This document shows positions 14,078-25,457 of a stretch of DNA of 64,000 bases, in pieces. A program made the position numbers and the translations under genes. How positions within the stretch are numbered: the stretch's first letter is position 1; each line of letters opens with the position of its first letter. The DNA lies in assembly GCA_021613335.1 (NCBI GenBank), contig JAJTWR010000159.1, positions 1,227,501 through 1,291,500 on the forward strand. The letters are read 5' to 3'. Origin of the DNA: Whitmania pigra. Its lineage: Eukaryota > Annelida > Clitellata > Hirudinida > Haemopidae. The notes beneath the pieces are model-generated. The model worked only from the letters and a program-made list of their open reading frames with translations, made no database searches and was not told where the DNA came from.

Positions 14078-16478
14078 TTACAAGCCAACCCTGCTGGAGG
14101 GAGTTCGTCTCTTAGACTTGGCATTCTGAATGAGATATATGGCCGACTGAACATTGCCTCTTGGTCCGTTGATGATGAATCGTCTGTTGTTCGAGCCATC
14201 TTCAGACTCAACAATCTTGATTTGAGCTCCTGAGTTTTGCCTAAAACCGATTCAAAGTTAAGGCGAGCACCGAACGAAACACTAAGCATCGCTTTTAATC
14301 TCTTAGACTTTAAATAAATGAGAAATCTTGTAAACAAGAAACGAGTAGTTCTTCGGTAACCTGATCTCGTTGATCTTGTTTCCATTTTTCCCTATGATGA
14401 TGCCAACCAACTCATTGGGAATCAGAAGAACTTCTGTTGTCAGGCCACTACCTGAATGCAATAAAACATGGTAAACATTTGGAATCGACCAATAAATAAC
14501 TTTTGGCAACCTTTGATCCTGTTTGTGAATCCGTCCTGAGTTCTGATTGTGTTTCCAAAGTCATCTCCATGTCCCATGCCCTAAAATAGACATAGAATGT
14601 ATGCAAAGAAGAGAATCTTAATAACAACTTATCACTGTAATTCACTTCTAATCTTCTTAAATTACAACAAATACATCAGTGACACAATTCTTATGAAAAA
14701 ATGTTATAAATGAAATTGAGAAAAGAAGAAATACCCCGTTGTACTTAGACGGACCCCTTTCGATGGTGTTCTTTCTGCCAGCAGGATAACCGGGCTCGAA
14801 ACTTGCTCCAACCACTTGGTTGGGGTTGTAAGGTATGTGGGGTGCCCTCGATTTAGTCTGCAGCATGTTCAACATAAGATGTTGCCTGACCACAAAAATA
14901 GAAAACAAAACCCGGCCAAATTTTTCACCTCCACTGCAATTTTTGTGAGTTTCTTGATGCAATCCATGACCCTGTTTATTGATCCTGAAACTTCGACCTC
15001 CCGTTCGGTGGAGTCGGGCAACATTTCGTTGGCCACCTGAATCTTTGCGCCCGTCTTCTGTGAAAGATTCGCAAAGAAGAACCAATTAAGTCACAAGTTC
15101 AAATAGACTTCTTCTAAAAACAATGCCAGACATTACGTTTGACATTCAATGAAAAGAATTTCTATAAATCCCTGATTAATAGTCATCTACTTAAGGTAGA
15201 AACAACAATGGATTCCATAGTCATATAAATATATATGTTCAACAGACACTAAAAATAAAAACTAATAAATAAATAATAAATTAATAAACTAATATATCCC
15301 ATTAAACCTCTCTAAGTTCTTTGATGTTTGCTCCACTTTTGCCAATGAGAGAGCCACAGTAAGAGTTTGGCACAATCAGTCTGAAGCATATGCTGTCTCT
15401 TTCTTCAGATAAATAAGTTGTCTGTCCATCCTGAATATGCAATAAACAGAACTTTAAATAATAACAGAAAATAATATTTAATAAACATCATAGATCAAGA
15501 GGTTATTCAATGCAATATTTTCATATGATGTTTACCTTAAGAATAAACCAAATAATGGCAACAATTATTATTTGTAAATAAATTTACAAGTACAGCAAAA
15601 CATTGTTGCAACCTTTCTCAGTAAACATTTACAACAAAACAATGACTGAAACTATTGATAGCTCAGTCTATGCAAGCATGCCTTCTTCAAAGTAAAATAT
15701 TTCTTTCACAAACGTTCATCAAACCTCTTCAAGTTTTTGACCAATTAGTTGAATGGCTTTGACAACTTGAGAAGCACTCCCTCTGACTGTTACAATACGT
15801 TCGAGATTTGAGCCATCAGATATGTTGATTCTTGCACCACTCTGCAAGACCAAATTCAAACGAAAATAACTCTTTCACTACCTAATGAGATAAGGTATAT
15901 ATAATAAGATATATGTATATTTATATATAATAAGGTCAGTAAAAGTAATAAATTAATCAGTTTTCAGGCTTAACAAACTAATAAATTAATGATATGTCAT
16001 CTTTAATCAGCAAATTTAAATGTGAATCAGACATATTATTAAAAGCCAAGAGGAAATTTTAGATGATGGAAATGCTCTGGAGGTCTTACTTTCTAAAGGA
16101 AATCAAAACATTTTAATTGTTAAATAATTACCTCATTCCGCAATGCCTTCACATTCTCTCCTTTCTGAATAAAAAAAAATTGATTGATCTTACTTCCTTA
16201 TTATCATTGCATTTACCACTGTAAAGAGGACACTAACTCTTCCTATTATGCAGCCAACTTCCTGTAAAAAATAAATAAAACTTCTAGGTTGAAATTCAAA
16301 GATTTTTTTCAAATTTGTTTAGTAGTTAACAAACATTCATTTACTTCAAACGGATTACATTTGATTCATTTCCAAGTACCTTTTCAATTGCAAAAAACCT
16401 CAGAGCAACATCTTGATCACAATCCAGTTCTTCATCAGAATATTCCCCATCTGAAGACCTATTATTTTCATGGGCCAT
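14078..16478 (-). CDS. PCBP: Poly(rC)-binding protein (hnRNP E class), three KH domains, ten exons
   Basis: RNA-binding protein acting on C-rich mRNA elements (stability, translation, splicing) in nucleus and cytoplasm. Exons in transcript order: 16478-16380, 16261-16238, 16164-16132, 15841-15725, 15430-15308, 15057-14929, 14857-14735, 14580-14511, 14451-14361, 14240-14078. Phases agree, giving 323 aa (human PCBP1 356). KH1 has EVGCIIGRKGENV and SGARINIS, KH2 has CGSLIGKSGANI, then a Pro/Gly-rich linker, and KH3 has VGIIIGKNGNKI near the C-terminus. This is the KH-KH-linker-KH layout of the PCBP family. The GxxG loop of KH1 is split across two phase-0 micro-exons of 24 and 33 nt. The acidic N-terminus (DGEYSDEELDCDQD) replaces the usual short leader. 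The linker acceptor was chosen (CTGCAG at 14858-14863) because the nearer AG puts the frame into a stop. NOVA or hnRNP K are less likely. Confidence 0.92.
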
Positions 16479-17160
16479 CTAAATAATTCATAATTACAAA
16501 TGAATCTTTAATACAAACAAAATAATGTTTATTTGAGATTACCATTTTCATAAAATTTTGCGATTGATGAGAGCATAGAATTTTTGTGATAGATTTAACT
16601 TTAATTAATAATTAAAGGATAAACGTGGAGTAATTTCAATGTACTGCAATCCATTTACTAAAAATACATTTATTCGCAAAAGGTATTTAGTGCATTATAT
16701 ATTGTTATCAACACACTTTAGATGAAGAAAACATACAACCAATCCGAAAATACAAAGCTTTGGATTTTCACTAAAAACGAGGTAAATGTATACCATCGCC
16801 ACTTAATAAGATAAGATATAAAACTAAAACATACTCACTTTGGATTAAAAAGCAAAAAGGTGGACTAAAACTCAAAAATAAAAATATATAACATCGGCGC
16901 TCCACCCCGGAAATATTGTTTATAAAGTTCTTGGGCGTTGGGATTATGGCGACTAATATTTTAGCCTTTCAATGAATTAAAAACTAAAGAATCGAAGGGA
17001 GTTATTTTAAAAAAAAACAAATAGTAAAAAATGTACATTCTACTTCATCATTAGTTAAGCATTTGATTAAATAGTCAGTCAATCTCTCAGAAATATACCC
17101 ACTTATCTCGACCTCGCTTAACTCGCCAACCCTATTAAGTCGACGCTTTTGAAGTGGAAC
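16479..17160. other. Upstream flank of the KH gene
   Basis: No coding sequence. It should hold the minus-strand promoter and any 5' UTR exon of the poly(C)-binding protein. No obvious TATA box at the right distance. Confidence 0.4.
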
Positions 17161-17890
17161 CAGGGGCGCAACCAGCGAAAAATGCTGGGGGGGGGCTCAA
17201 GTTTAGAAAAGCCTGACGCAGTCGAAAAATTTTTTAAACTGTTCAAATCAAAACTACCAATTATAATTAATAAAGAATTAAAGATAGAACAGATTATTAT
17301 TATTATGAGTTTGACTATCTTCTGTCTCAAAGTTTCAAACCAGTTAAATCCCCTTATCCCCCCCCCCCCCCCCACCAAAAAAAAAACTCATCGGATTTGG
17401 AAAAATTGCAGGGTCTCTCCTATTAGGCATTACCGCCGCATGCAGGCACATAACTCATTAGGCTAAATTGCACGCTAATCAGTCAATAGAGAGAAAGTAT
17501 GAAATCATATTGCAGCTAGAAGAACCAAACAGAACAAAACTTGTGAAGAAGACAAACATCTTCTCACGAAGGTCAAAAGTTTTTACAGCACTCGAGCAGC
17601 ATTCTACAGCATTTTCCCACTCAATTTTAAAGAATGTGATGTGCAAGGAATCCAGGACACAAGACATTTCTTCTCTCTCATTTTGGCTTGTAGACCATTG
17701 CACTTGCTAATCATTGCGGATGCATTGACGTAGCTTTGCCCGCGACAGTTTCCCAGATCTAGGTCATGTATCTTCAGAAATTCCATCAAAACATTGAACA
17801 TCTCTTGAGCGCCATGGCCTTCGTTTGCTATGAATGTTTCAAAGCGTACCTCTGGACCATCTTTCTCAATGTATCTTAATGCAAGCTATA
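17161..17890 (-). pseudogene. Remnant of a ZMYM1-like (DUF4371-type) hAT transposon
   Basis: The segment begins with CAGGGGCG, the usual terminal octamer of such hAT elements. On the minus strand between about 17890 and 17600 it encodes RYIEKDGPEVRFETFIANE, then a stretch with DLGNCRGQSYVNASAM and WIPCTSHSLKL. These match the central RNase-H-like part of the DUF4371/hAT transposase family (CRGQGYDNG... and PCAAHSLNL in relatives). The reading frame stops at 17604 and neither the N- nor C-terminal domains are present. No matching right terminus or target duplication was found, so it is a truncated fossil. It also contains a C16 run and an A10 run near 17358-17385. Confidence 0.7.
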
Positions 17891-18411
17891 AAATCAATTT
17901 AACAAGGTGCAAAAGAACTTCAAATTAGGTTTCTATGGTACATAAGCAGGATACTTTTAAAAATTTCCATTTATAGTTTATTATTGATAGTTTGGTGATG
18001 GGTAGAGGTAAACTTGTGTCCGAAAATGACAAGGGGAAGATTGAGGCCTTCAGGAAAGCCAAATATTAAAAATCGAGGATTGTTGTAACAAGCTCAACTG
18101 GTCCACACATGATATTTGTAATTACATGACAAAAGATGTTTTGTAGTAATAGCAAATAAATTAATCATAGTATCATATTAAATAACTTTTTGTGTAACAA
18201 AATAAATTTTTATTGTTATTATTGACTTTTGACGTTTACTTCCTATCCTTTTTGGGCACCGCAAAAACACATTTTTGTAAATTTTTACTAAGTTTGAGAA
18301 TAATACTTCATCAAATTTAAAACATAATTTTGGAAGCACTATTTACATAACATACTAAAATTTTAGAAATTTTCGTGACATATTAGTTGAGTTATCGTCA
18401 AAAGATGGTTA
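17891..18411. other. Intergenic, featureless
   Basis: AT-rich sequence between two transposons; no ORF, repeat or site that I can support. Confidence 0.4.
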
Positions 18412-18419
18412 CTTCCTAC

Positions 18420-20394
18420 CAGTGATGGGCACAAATCAAATCAAATCTCAATGGTCAAATCTCAAATCATTTGTAAAATGATTTAAATCTCAACTACCAA
18501 ATCTCAAATAGAATCAAAAAATTCCAAATAGAATCAAATCCCAAACGCCCAAATACCAAATCAAATCAAATCTTCCGAAAATTTCCTGCTGCCCTATCTT
18601 CGCAAATTTTTTCGAGCAAAACACAATGAAATTAACAGCCAACATTTTTACAGTTTTATTTTTTTTATTTATTTATTTATTGAAACCAAAAAGAGGTGTC
18701 TGATAACCAGTACATATAGATAATCAGTACATATTACCGTTTAAAAAAATCATTAAAACTCAGTTTTCTGTTCCCTCAAGAGCAACAGTGACTCCACAGT
18801 TGGTGCTGATAATCGATTTCTTCTGGCAGAGACGAAAGCACATGAAATTGAAAACAGTCTCTCCACACTTCCAGATGATGCCGGGATGCTTAGAAGTCTA
18901 CGCGCAAGTCGTTGTAGTTTTGGAAAGCGTTGACCATTAGCTGCCCAAAATTGTTCAGGAGTGATGTTGTGGTCCGTTTGAGCATTAAGATACACTGAAT
19001 GTTCTTCGTCCTCTTTGTCAATAACCTGCAATATATACATATTATTTAATAATTAACGTACATTTCCAATCCAATATAATTTGTTCATACCTGAGGACAA
19101 TGGTATCTTGCAAAAATGCTCCGCCGACCAGAACTGGTAGTTGGTTCAGGTAGATTCTTTTCTGTTTGGCATGAGGTTTTAGACTGTGAAGCGTGAGACC
19201 CTGTTATTTCATCTGACTTTATTGAATCCATCATGTGAAGAAGAAGAGATTTTGCCTCATTGGCTGATGGGATTATTAATGTAGGACTTTTCTGTGAGCC
19301 ACTGTCAGTAAAATGCGAATCAAGCAGCGGGGTGGTACCAAAAGGAACTAGTTTGAAACGACTATCCAACACAGTTGAGACCACATATTCTGGTCTTCTC
19401 ATAGATTCCTGGAATCGGTTATGAAGAGCTGCACGAAGGTTTTTTTTTTCAGAGCAATTAACTGGGTTTGACAATTTGAAACTGCTTCATCAATCCCAAT
19501 TAATGCAGGTATCACTTGCGAAATTGTGACACCATCACCTTGCAGCACCTGTGTTGCTTCTTCAAATGGCTCAAGTAAAGAGACAAGCTCAAGCAGCATA
19601 GAACGTGAAACTGTGATTCGAGGGACACGTGCACTTGAGCTGAATTTGACTTCCCTGGCTTTAACTAGAGTTTCATTAACCGCCTTCCATACTGCATCTT
19701 GAGATAATCTTCTTAGCATTATTAGATTGGAGTTCCATCTGGTAGGCACAGCGGCTAACAAAGTCAAACCATCTGATTTTTTCTGGAGCTCTTCATTCCA
19801 GTATAGTGACCTGCGGAAGAAAACAACTACAGCGCTGCTTTCGTTTAAAAATTTTTCTGCTAAAGGAACAGTTTTTAGTGCATCTTTAACAGCTAGATGC
19901 AAGGTATGTGCAAAACATGGAAGTCGATGGGTTGTTCCTAAAACATGATTATCCTGAAGAATATCTTCATTGTCATCAAAATTTTCATCTGACAAAAACT
20001 CTGAAATTTCATCAGCATCATTTAATGGCTCTGAAGCCTCATCACGTTCTTTAATTTGACTTTTATTTTTCTTTTGATCAAAGGCAAACCTGGCAGCTTC
20101 CTCGGAAAATATTGTGAATGCTTTGAGCATGTTTCTGGCATTGTCAGTAACAACATATCCAATGTCAATGCTGTGCAACCCATACTCTGACAGTATTTCC
20201 TCAAAAGCTGCACAAATATTTTCAATGATTTGATTTGAAAAAGCAAATCAAATCAAAAAAAGGCAAATCTAATCGAATCAAAATCACTGAGGCAAAAATC
20301 GAATCCAACAATGTTCAAATCAAATCGCAACCTTGCCTAAATCACGATTCAAATCATTTCAAATCGCAATCGCGATTTATTTTGCCCATCACTG
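18420..20394 (-). mobile_element. hAT transposon with perfect 8-bp target-site duplication
   Basis: Both ends carry the inverted terminal sequence CAGTGATGGGCA. They are flanked by the identical octamer CTTCCTAC at 18412-18419 and 20395-20402, the target-duplication length of the hAT superfamily. Length is 1975 bp. Subterminal regions are dense in short AAATC/GATTT repeats, typical of hAT transposase binding regions. The internal minus-strand transposase is broken and lacks its DNA-binding start, so the copy is probably non-autonomous. Confidence 0.92.
18753..20240 (-). pseudogene. hAT transposase, N-terminally deleted and frameshifted
   Basis: Pieces at 20178-19399, 19474-19085 and 19040-18753 form one hAT transposase. 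They contain the RNase-H-like first acidic block (IDIGYVVTDNARNM), CFAHTLHLAV, the block VPTRWNSNLIML, VVSTVLDSRFKLVPF, and the C-terminal dimerisation domain (ASSGSVERLFS, ARRNRLS, LLLLREQKTEF). Between the first two pieces the frame shifts by one at an A10 run (19441-19450 on + as T10). Between the last two there is a plausible 52-nt GT-AG intron (about 19032-19090). No BED zinc finger precedes the core: coding similarity begins within 220 bp of the right terminal repeat. The missing DNA-binding domain points to internal deletion. The frameshift could also be a homopolymer sequencing error. Confidence 0.85.
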
Positions 20395-20584
20395 CTTCCT
20401 ACATTCATAGTACATTGAGCTGAGTGTGAGTAGTACATCAATCGATGTGCTAAACCAAATGCCAAATTGAAACCTAACTCTTCAATGGGCACATTTATAA
20501 AGAACTCGTTTTGAAAACGTATCATACTACACAGTTTGTATAAAATTTGATGTAAAGTCTATATTGTGAGAGGCCCTTCTTGGT

Positions 20585-20633
20585 GGTTGGCTCTGAGCCA
20601 GGGCCCGCCCCCCTTAATCCGACACTGACTAGG
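20585..20633 (-). mobile_element. Isolated transposon terminus (CAGTGTCGGATTAAG)
   Basis: Read on the minus strand from 20633, the sequence is CAGTGTCGGATTAAGGGG followed by GGGCCCTGG. The + strand at 39188 starts CAGTGCCGGATTAAG and also has AGGGCCC, so both are probably ends of the same hAT-like family. No partner terminus was found here. Confidence 0.5.
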
Positions 20634-21778
20634 AATCGATCGAGTTCGATTATGTTATTAAATACATGTTTAGATATAAAATTTTCCAACGTATTAACAG
20701 TGTAATTTTCTGATTTTCTTCAACTTCTTAGCACTATTTACGATGCAGTTATTTGGCTGTAATTCCATCATTTCAAGACACATTTGCACATATGAAATTT
20801 GTGTTTAATATTATTTCATTAACTTGGGTTAACCTTTATCAAAGTCTCAAGAGAAATTCAGTTTGTTTGAGTTGTTTAACTTTAGGGTAGAAGGAAAAAG
20901 ATCACCTCTTAAAGTTTTACGAGGGTTTTCCCCTTGGAAAAAGCTGAAACGACATCCCTGTATCTGAGAAAGAGGAGATAGAACAAGAAAACAACTTGTT
21001 TTAAACAAGTATACGACGAAAGATATAGGTGTCTCGTATGATCCTTTCTTTCTGGAAGGTGTGTCTAACCGAGCTGCTAGCAGAGCGGCAAACCTGGGGT
21101 GGATGGATGTATAGATGGCCCACCTGCCAGCCCAAATCACAGGGAGATGTTTGCCAAAGAATGTGGAAAAATTTCTTAAATAAAAGCGAGATTATTCCAT
21201 AAAAGGTGCCTCAAGTATAGGACAATTTTGTTTATTATGAGTTAAATTCCATTTATCATGAATTAATACCAGGCGTCAGTAGACGAGTGATTAAGACTTT
21301 GGTCTTGGTGCGACTCCATCAAGAGTTTTTATAACTATTACGGGATGATTTTATTTCATAAAGTGAAAGATTTCATTTTTGGATTCAGACATGGAATAGA
21401 CGTTCGCAGTAAAAAATATCTAAATTTCTTATACAGCTAAACCTCGGCTAAAATTTGCCGGGGCCAGGGTCCCCGGTCGATTCCTAGTCTCCATCAACCA
21501 GACTCTACCTGGCTAAATTCAGTTTAGACAACTTGGTTACTTATGATTATATTTTTGCTAATAAATGAACGAATTCTGATTTTGATAATAAATTTTTATT
21601 AATTTGCAACGTTATTTATTAATAAAACATTTAGTTTGTATTAAAAAAATATATAATATTTTATTAAAGCACAAATAAAATAAAATAAAATTTAAAAAAT
21701 ACATAGGATCATTGGCGTCTATTCACTTTTTACTAATCGAGGTCAACAAAGTTCGTGATATTTTGACTGTAGCTAGGA
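20634..21778. other. Intergenic region upstream of DARS2
   Basis: No supported gene. The minus ORF 21140-20847 encodes a 97-aa sequence with no recognisable domain. The octadecamer GACTAGGAATCGA at about 20629 recurs inverted near 21480-21495, perhaps the arms of an old repeat. The DARS2 promoter should lie close to 21700. Confidence 0.4.
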
Positions 21779-24700
21779 ATGGCTAGTCGTAAGCTCATTT
21801 TAGCGAAGCGCATGTTAAGTAGCTTTCTTAAACAGGCAGAAAGATCTTCTAATTCTGTTTTTCAAATTAATTGCCTACCTCAAGCGTCTGCAAGATTCTT
21901 GTCCATCACAAAACGATTAAGTAGTGGTTGGTGACCATAAATATATTAATTGTTCTAATTGCTTTTCGTTACTGACTATACGTTAGATGTTATCCTAATT
22001 GCTCCATATATAACTATATGTTAGATGTTATCATAATTACTCTAAAGGACAATGTAAATGTTATTAGATGAACTTATTCACATTTTTTATCAGATATTTC
22101 GGCACCAAAGTCAAGTACGTCCAATGGAAGCATGAAACTCGCTCGAAGCGGGTGTGATATCTCACTCGAAAATATATCTGAACGCATACGAATTAACGGA
22201 TGGCTACAACACAAAAGGCTAGGGGGGCAGTTTCTTATTGTAAGAGATGCGTATGGAACAGCACAAGTGGTTGTACAAGATCCTTTGGTAAAATGCTCTT
22301 ACTCTTTTATTTAGAATCTTAATTGTTACAAATAATACGATTAAATTACACTAGTGATTAAAACTTTAAATATTTATTTTGTGATTCATATTCTTCACAT
22401 GTAAGTTACTTTAAAACCTCAATGAAATTGAATGTGTGCAGATGATGTTGTCTTTAAAAGACCTCCCACTGGAGTCTGTATTAGAAATTGTTGGAGTAGT
22501 GAAAAAGAGACCCGATAATCAGGACAATGATGTGAGACGACTAAACAATATTTTGATGTATTTTTAAAGTTGCAGATCTAAACATTACAAATGCATGTTT
22601 AACATTACGTAATAATTTTGAAATGTACTTATAGGACATGGACTCTGGTGCAGTAGAGATTCTTGCAGAGGAGATTAAAATTCTGAACAGATGCAATGCT
22701 CTTCTTCCATTTCACATCCAAAACTTTCACGAGGTGAACTTTCTTTTGCAAATGATAATCCTTTGTGATGGGAAAGAAAAATGCATGGATTGTTTATTGA
22801 GTAGGTTATTTTATCTGCAGGTTAATGAGAGCTTGAGGCTGAAGTATAGATATCTGGATTTGAGACATACCAAGCTGCAGCAGAATTTGAGATTAAAATC
22901 TGAAGTTCTTTTCAAGATGGAGGAACATCTCAAAAAGAATAGTGTGTCTTATGTGCAATTACACAATCCTTGATGTTTTTAGATTGGCAATTGTTAGAAA
23001 ACTAACCAGTGGTGCAATAGAGCATTGTGGTGTATAAGACAATTAGATGATATATGTAATTAGATGATATTTTTATTTGTAAACTTTCCAGGATTCATTG
23101 ATGTTGATACACCATTACTATTCAGGGAAACACCTGGGGTAAGATAAAGACATATCCTTTGTTATCATTATGTGGTTATAAGTAGCTTCATTGATCTCCA
23201 TCTATTTACAGGGTGCTAGAGAGTTCATTGTCCCAACTCATGAAAAAGGAAAAGTTTATGCTCTTACACAAAGCCCTCAACAGGTGGATTTCAATATTTC
23301 AGAATTATTCTTGCCTATGAAGTCTTGGTTTAATTGCCTGTGATTTTATTGTTGTTGCCAAACAAAGTCAAACTTTTACTCTAATTCGTGAAAAAATAAT
23401 GAACCAACTGCATATAACCTTGTTATTGAACTAGAACAGTCCTAGTAACTGAAATAGTTACCATGCCTGAGTAATTCATTTTGTTTTAATCTTCAGATGT
23501 ATTTTAGAAAACTCTTTTAATTTCAGTTCAAACAGTTGCTGATGGTTGGGGGGATAGATAGGTACATGCAGGTGGCCCATTGCTTCAGAGATGAAACTGC
23601 CAGGCCTGACAGACAACCAGAATTTACTCAAGTGATTTCAATTCTTATTGGTTTTGCAGGACTTTTATGTTCATATTTTGTTACTTTGTGTCATCAAAAC
23701 AGGTTGATTTGGAGATGTCATTTGAAGACCAAGAAGGCATAAAAAGCATTGTTGAGGGTATGATCCACCATTCATGGCCATCACACTTGAAGCCAATCCC
23801 AGCTAACTTCCCCAGAATGGATTATAAAGATGCCATTAGAATCTATGGCTCGGATAAACCTGACATTAGATTTGACGAGTTTGTTAGTAAATTTTTATTT
23901 AGAAGACATTTTGTTAATTAGTTACAATTGCTTACAATTTGTTTCAAACATTCTATTAAAATGTTTGCAGCTCCAGGAAGTGACTGATGTCTTTGAACAT
24001 TGTGACTTTGTACCTTTTAAGAAGATCCACAGCAATAAGCCCAAAGAGAGCATCCAAGCAGTTAAATTTCCACATTCATCTGTAAGCACAGGTTTTGACA
24101 TTAATTTTTAGATTCCATTGCAGTGACACTTCTTTTCCAGCCATATATCACCAACAATGATGTGAAGCATATTACAAAAGCAATTGACGAATCATTTTGT
24201 GACAAAACCAGAGTTGTATGTTTCTCAATTCTGAATTAATGCATTAATGTCTTGCATTTATTTTATTCGGTGGTCGTTTATTATTCTTTTACAGTTCTTT
24301 ACAATTGTCCGAGTGAAGGAAGACAATTCTTGGATCGGGAAGATTGGAAGCTTGTTGGGCGAAACCACTTTCAAACTCGTTCAGGAGAAACTGGAGTTAT
24401 CTCCTGGAGATGTTTTCATCCTTACTGCCGGAAACAACACAAACTCTGTTAGTATTACTTTTAGTTTAATTGTACAGGATCTTTTAGAGAATATGTTGCA
24501 TCATTTTCAGTGCTTGGCTGCAGGGAAGTTCAGAACTGCAATGGCATCATTGCTAAGAGAAAAAGGCAGGAAGTTTTTTGGATGATGTGAATGTGCATAA
24601 TGTAAATTTTACCTAATTTTCTAAACAGGGATTTCAGTTTATAAAGAAGATGATGCCATGGAGTTTCTGTGGATTGAAAACTTTCCTCTTTTCCTTCCAA

Positions 24701-25457
24701 AGGAGGATGGTTCTGAAGGCAAGCTTTTCAATTTTTGTTTTTAATAGGCATGGTTCCTTGGGTAATTTGAATTTGTTGATTTAGGCCTTGAATCTGCCCA
24801 TCATCCATTCACTGCACCTCACCCTGATGATGTTGAATTGGTCTATTCAAAGCCAGAGAGTGTTAGTAGAGTCGTGCATTTAATGGCCGCATGATGCATG
24901 AGTTTGTTTTGATGATTAGCACTAATTTGCTTCTCATTGTGTATTATTGATTGTTAAAATGTTTTGTCTTAAGGTTAGAGGTCAGCATTATGACCTGGTC
25001 CTGAATGGGTCTGAGGTTGCAGGAGGTTCAATAAGAATTCATGATGCAGAACTTCAAAGATATGTATTGAAAGAAGTGCTGAAAGTATGCATTTTGTATT
25101 ACGTCGGACTTATTAATTATTTATAAAACTTTCAATCATCGTTGTCAACTTTGCAGGAGGATCCTGCACCTTTGCAGCACTTGATTGATGCTTTAGACTA
25201 TGGAGCTCCACCTCATGGAGGCATTGCTTTAGGTGACTGACATCCTTATTTCATTTGTATTGAAATTGTACTAATATCTGTGGCTTTAATGTTGTTTAGG
25301 TGTCGAGAGGTACATAGCCATCCTTTGCAATGCTCACTCAATCAGAGATGTCATTGCCTTCCCAAAATCAAGTGAAGGAAAGTGTCTCATGTCTAAGGCA
25401 CCAACAAATGTCAGTCAGAAAGTTCTGGATTATTATCACATAGACTTCAAGAATTGA
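21779..25457 (+). CDS. DARS2: Mitochondrial aspartyl-tRNA synthetase, 18 exons
   Basis: Class IIb synthetase charging mitochondrial tRNA-Asp in the matrix. Exons: 21779-21926, 22094-22287, 22442-22531, 22635-22733, 22821-22941, 23092-23138, 23212-23283, 23527-23631, 23703-23882, 23971-24081, 24141-24215, 24295-24447, 24511-24565, 24629-24718, 24785-24861, 24974-25084, 25157-25232, 25300-25457. All phases agree, giving 653 aa (human 645). The first 50 residues are basic and Ser-rich without acids up to residue 21, fitting a mitochondrial presequence. The anticodon-binding OB fold follows ([21 protein letters not shown]). Motif 1 is near [12 protein letters not shown], motif 2 has [17 protein letters not shown], the bacterial-type insert spans the middle, and motif 3 is [14 protein letters not shown]. 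Introns 13 and 14 (24566-24628, 24719-24784) start with GC instead of GT. Confidence 0.95.

Noticed and set aside
17350..17385. C16 and A10 runs as a functional element
   Set aside because: Homopolymers inside a transposon fossil; more likely slippage or assembly noise.
20847..21140. 97-codon minus ORF upstream of DARS2
   Set aside because: No recognisable domain or family and no supporting neighbours. It may be repeat-derived, but I cannot support it as a gene.
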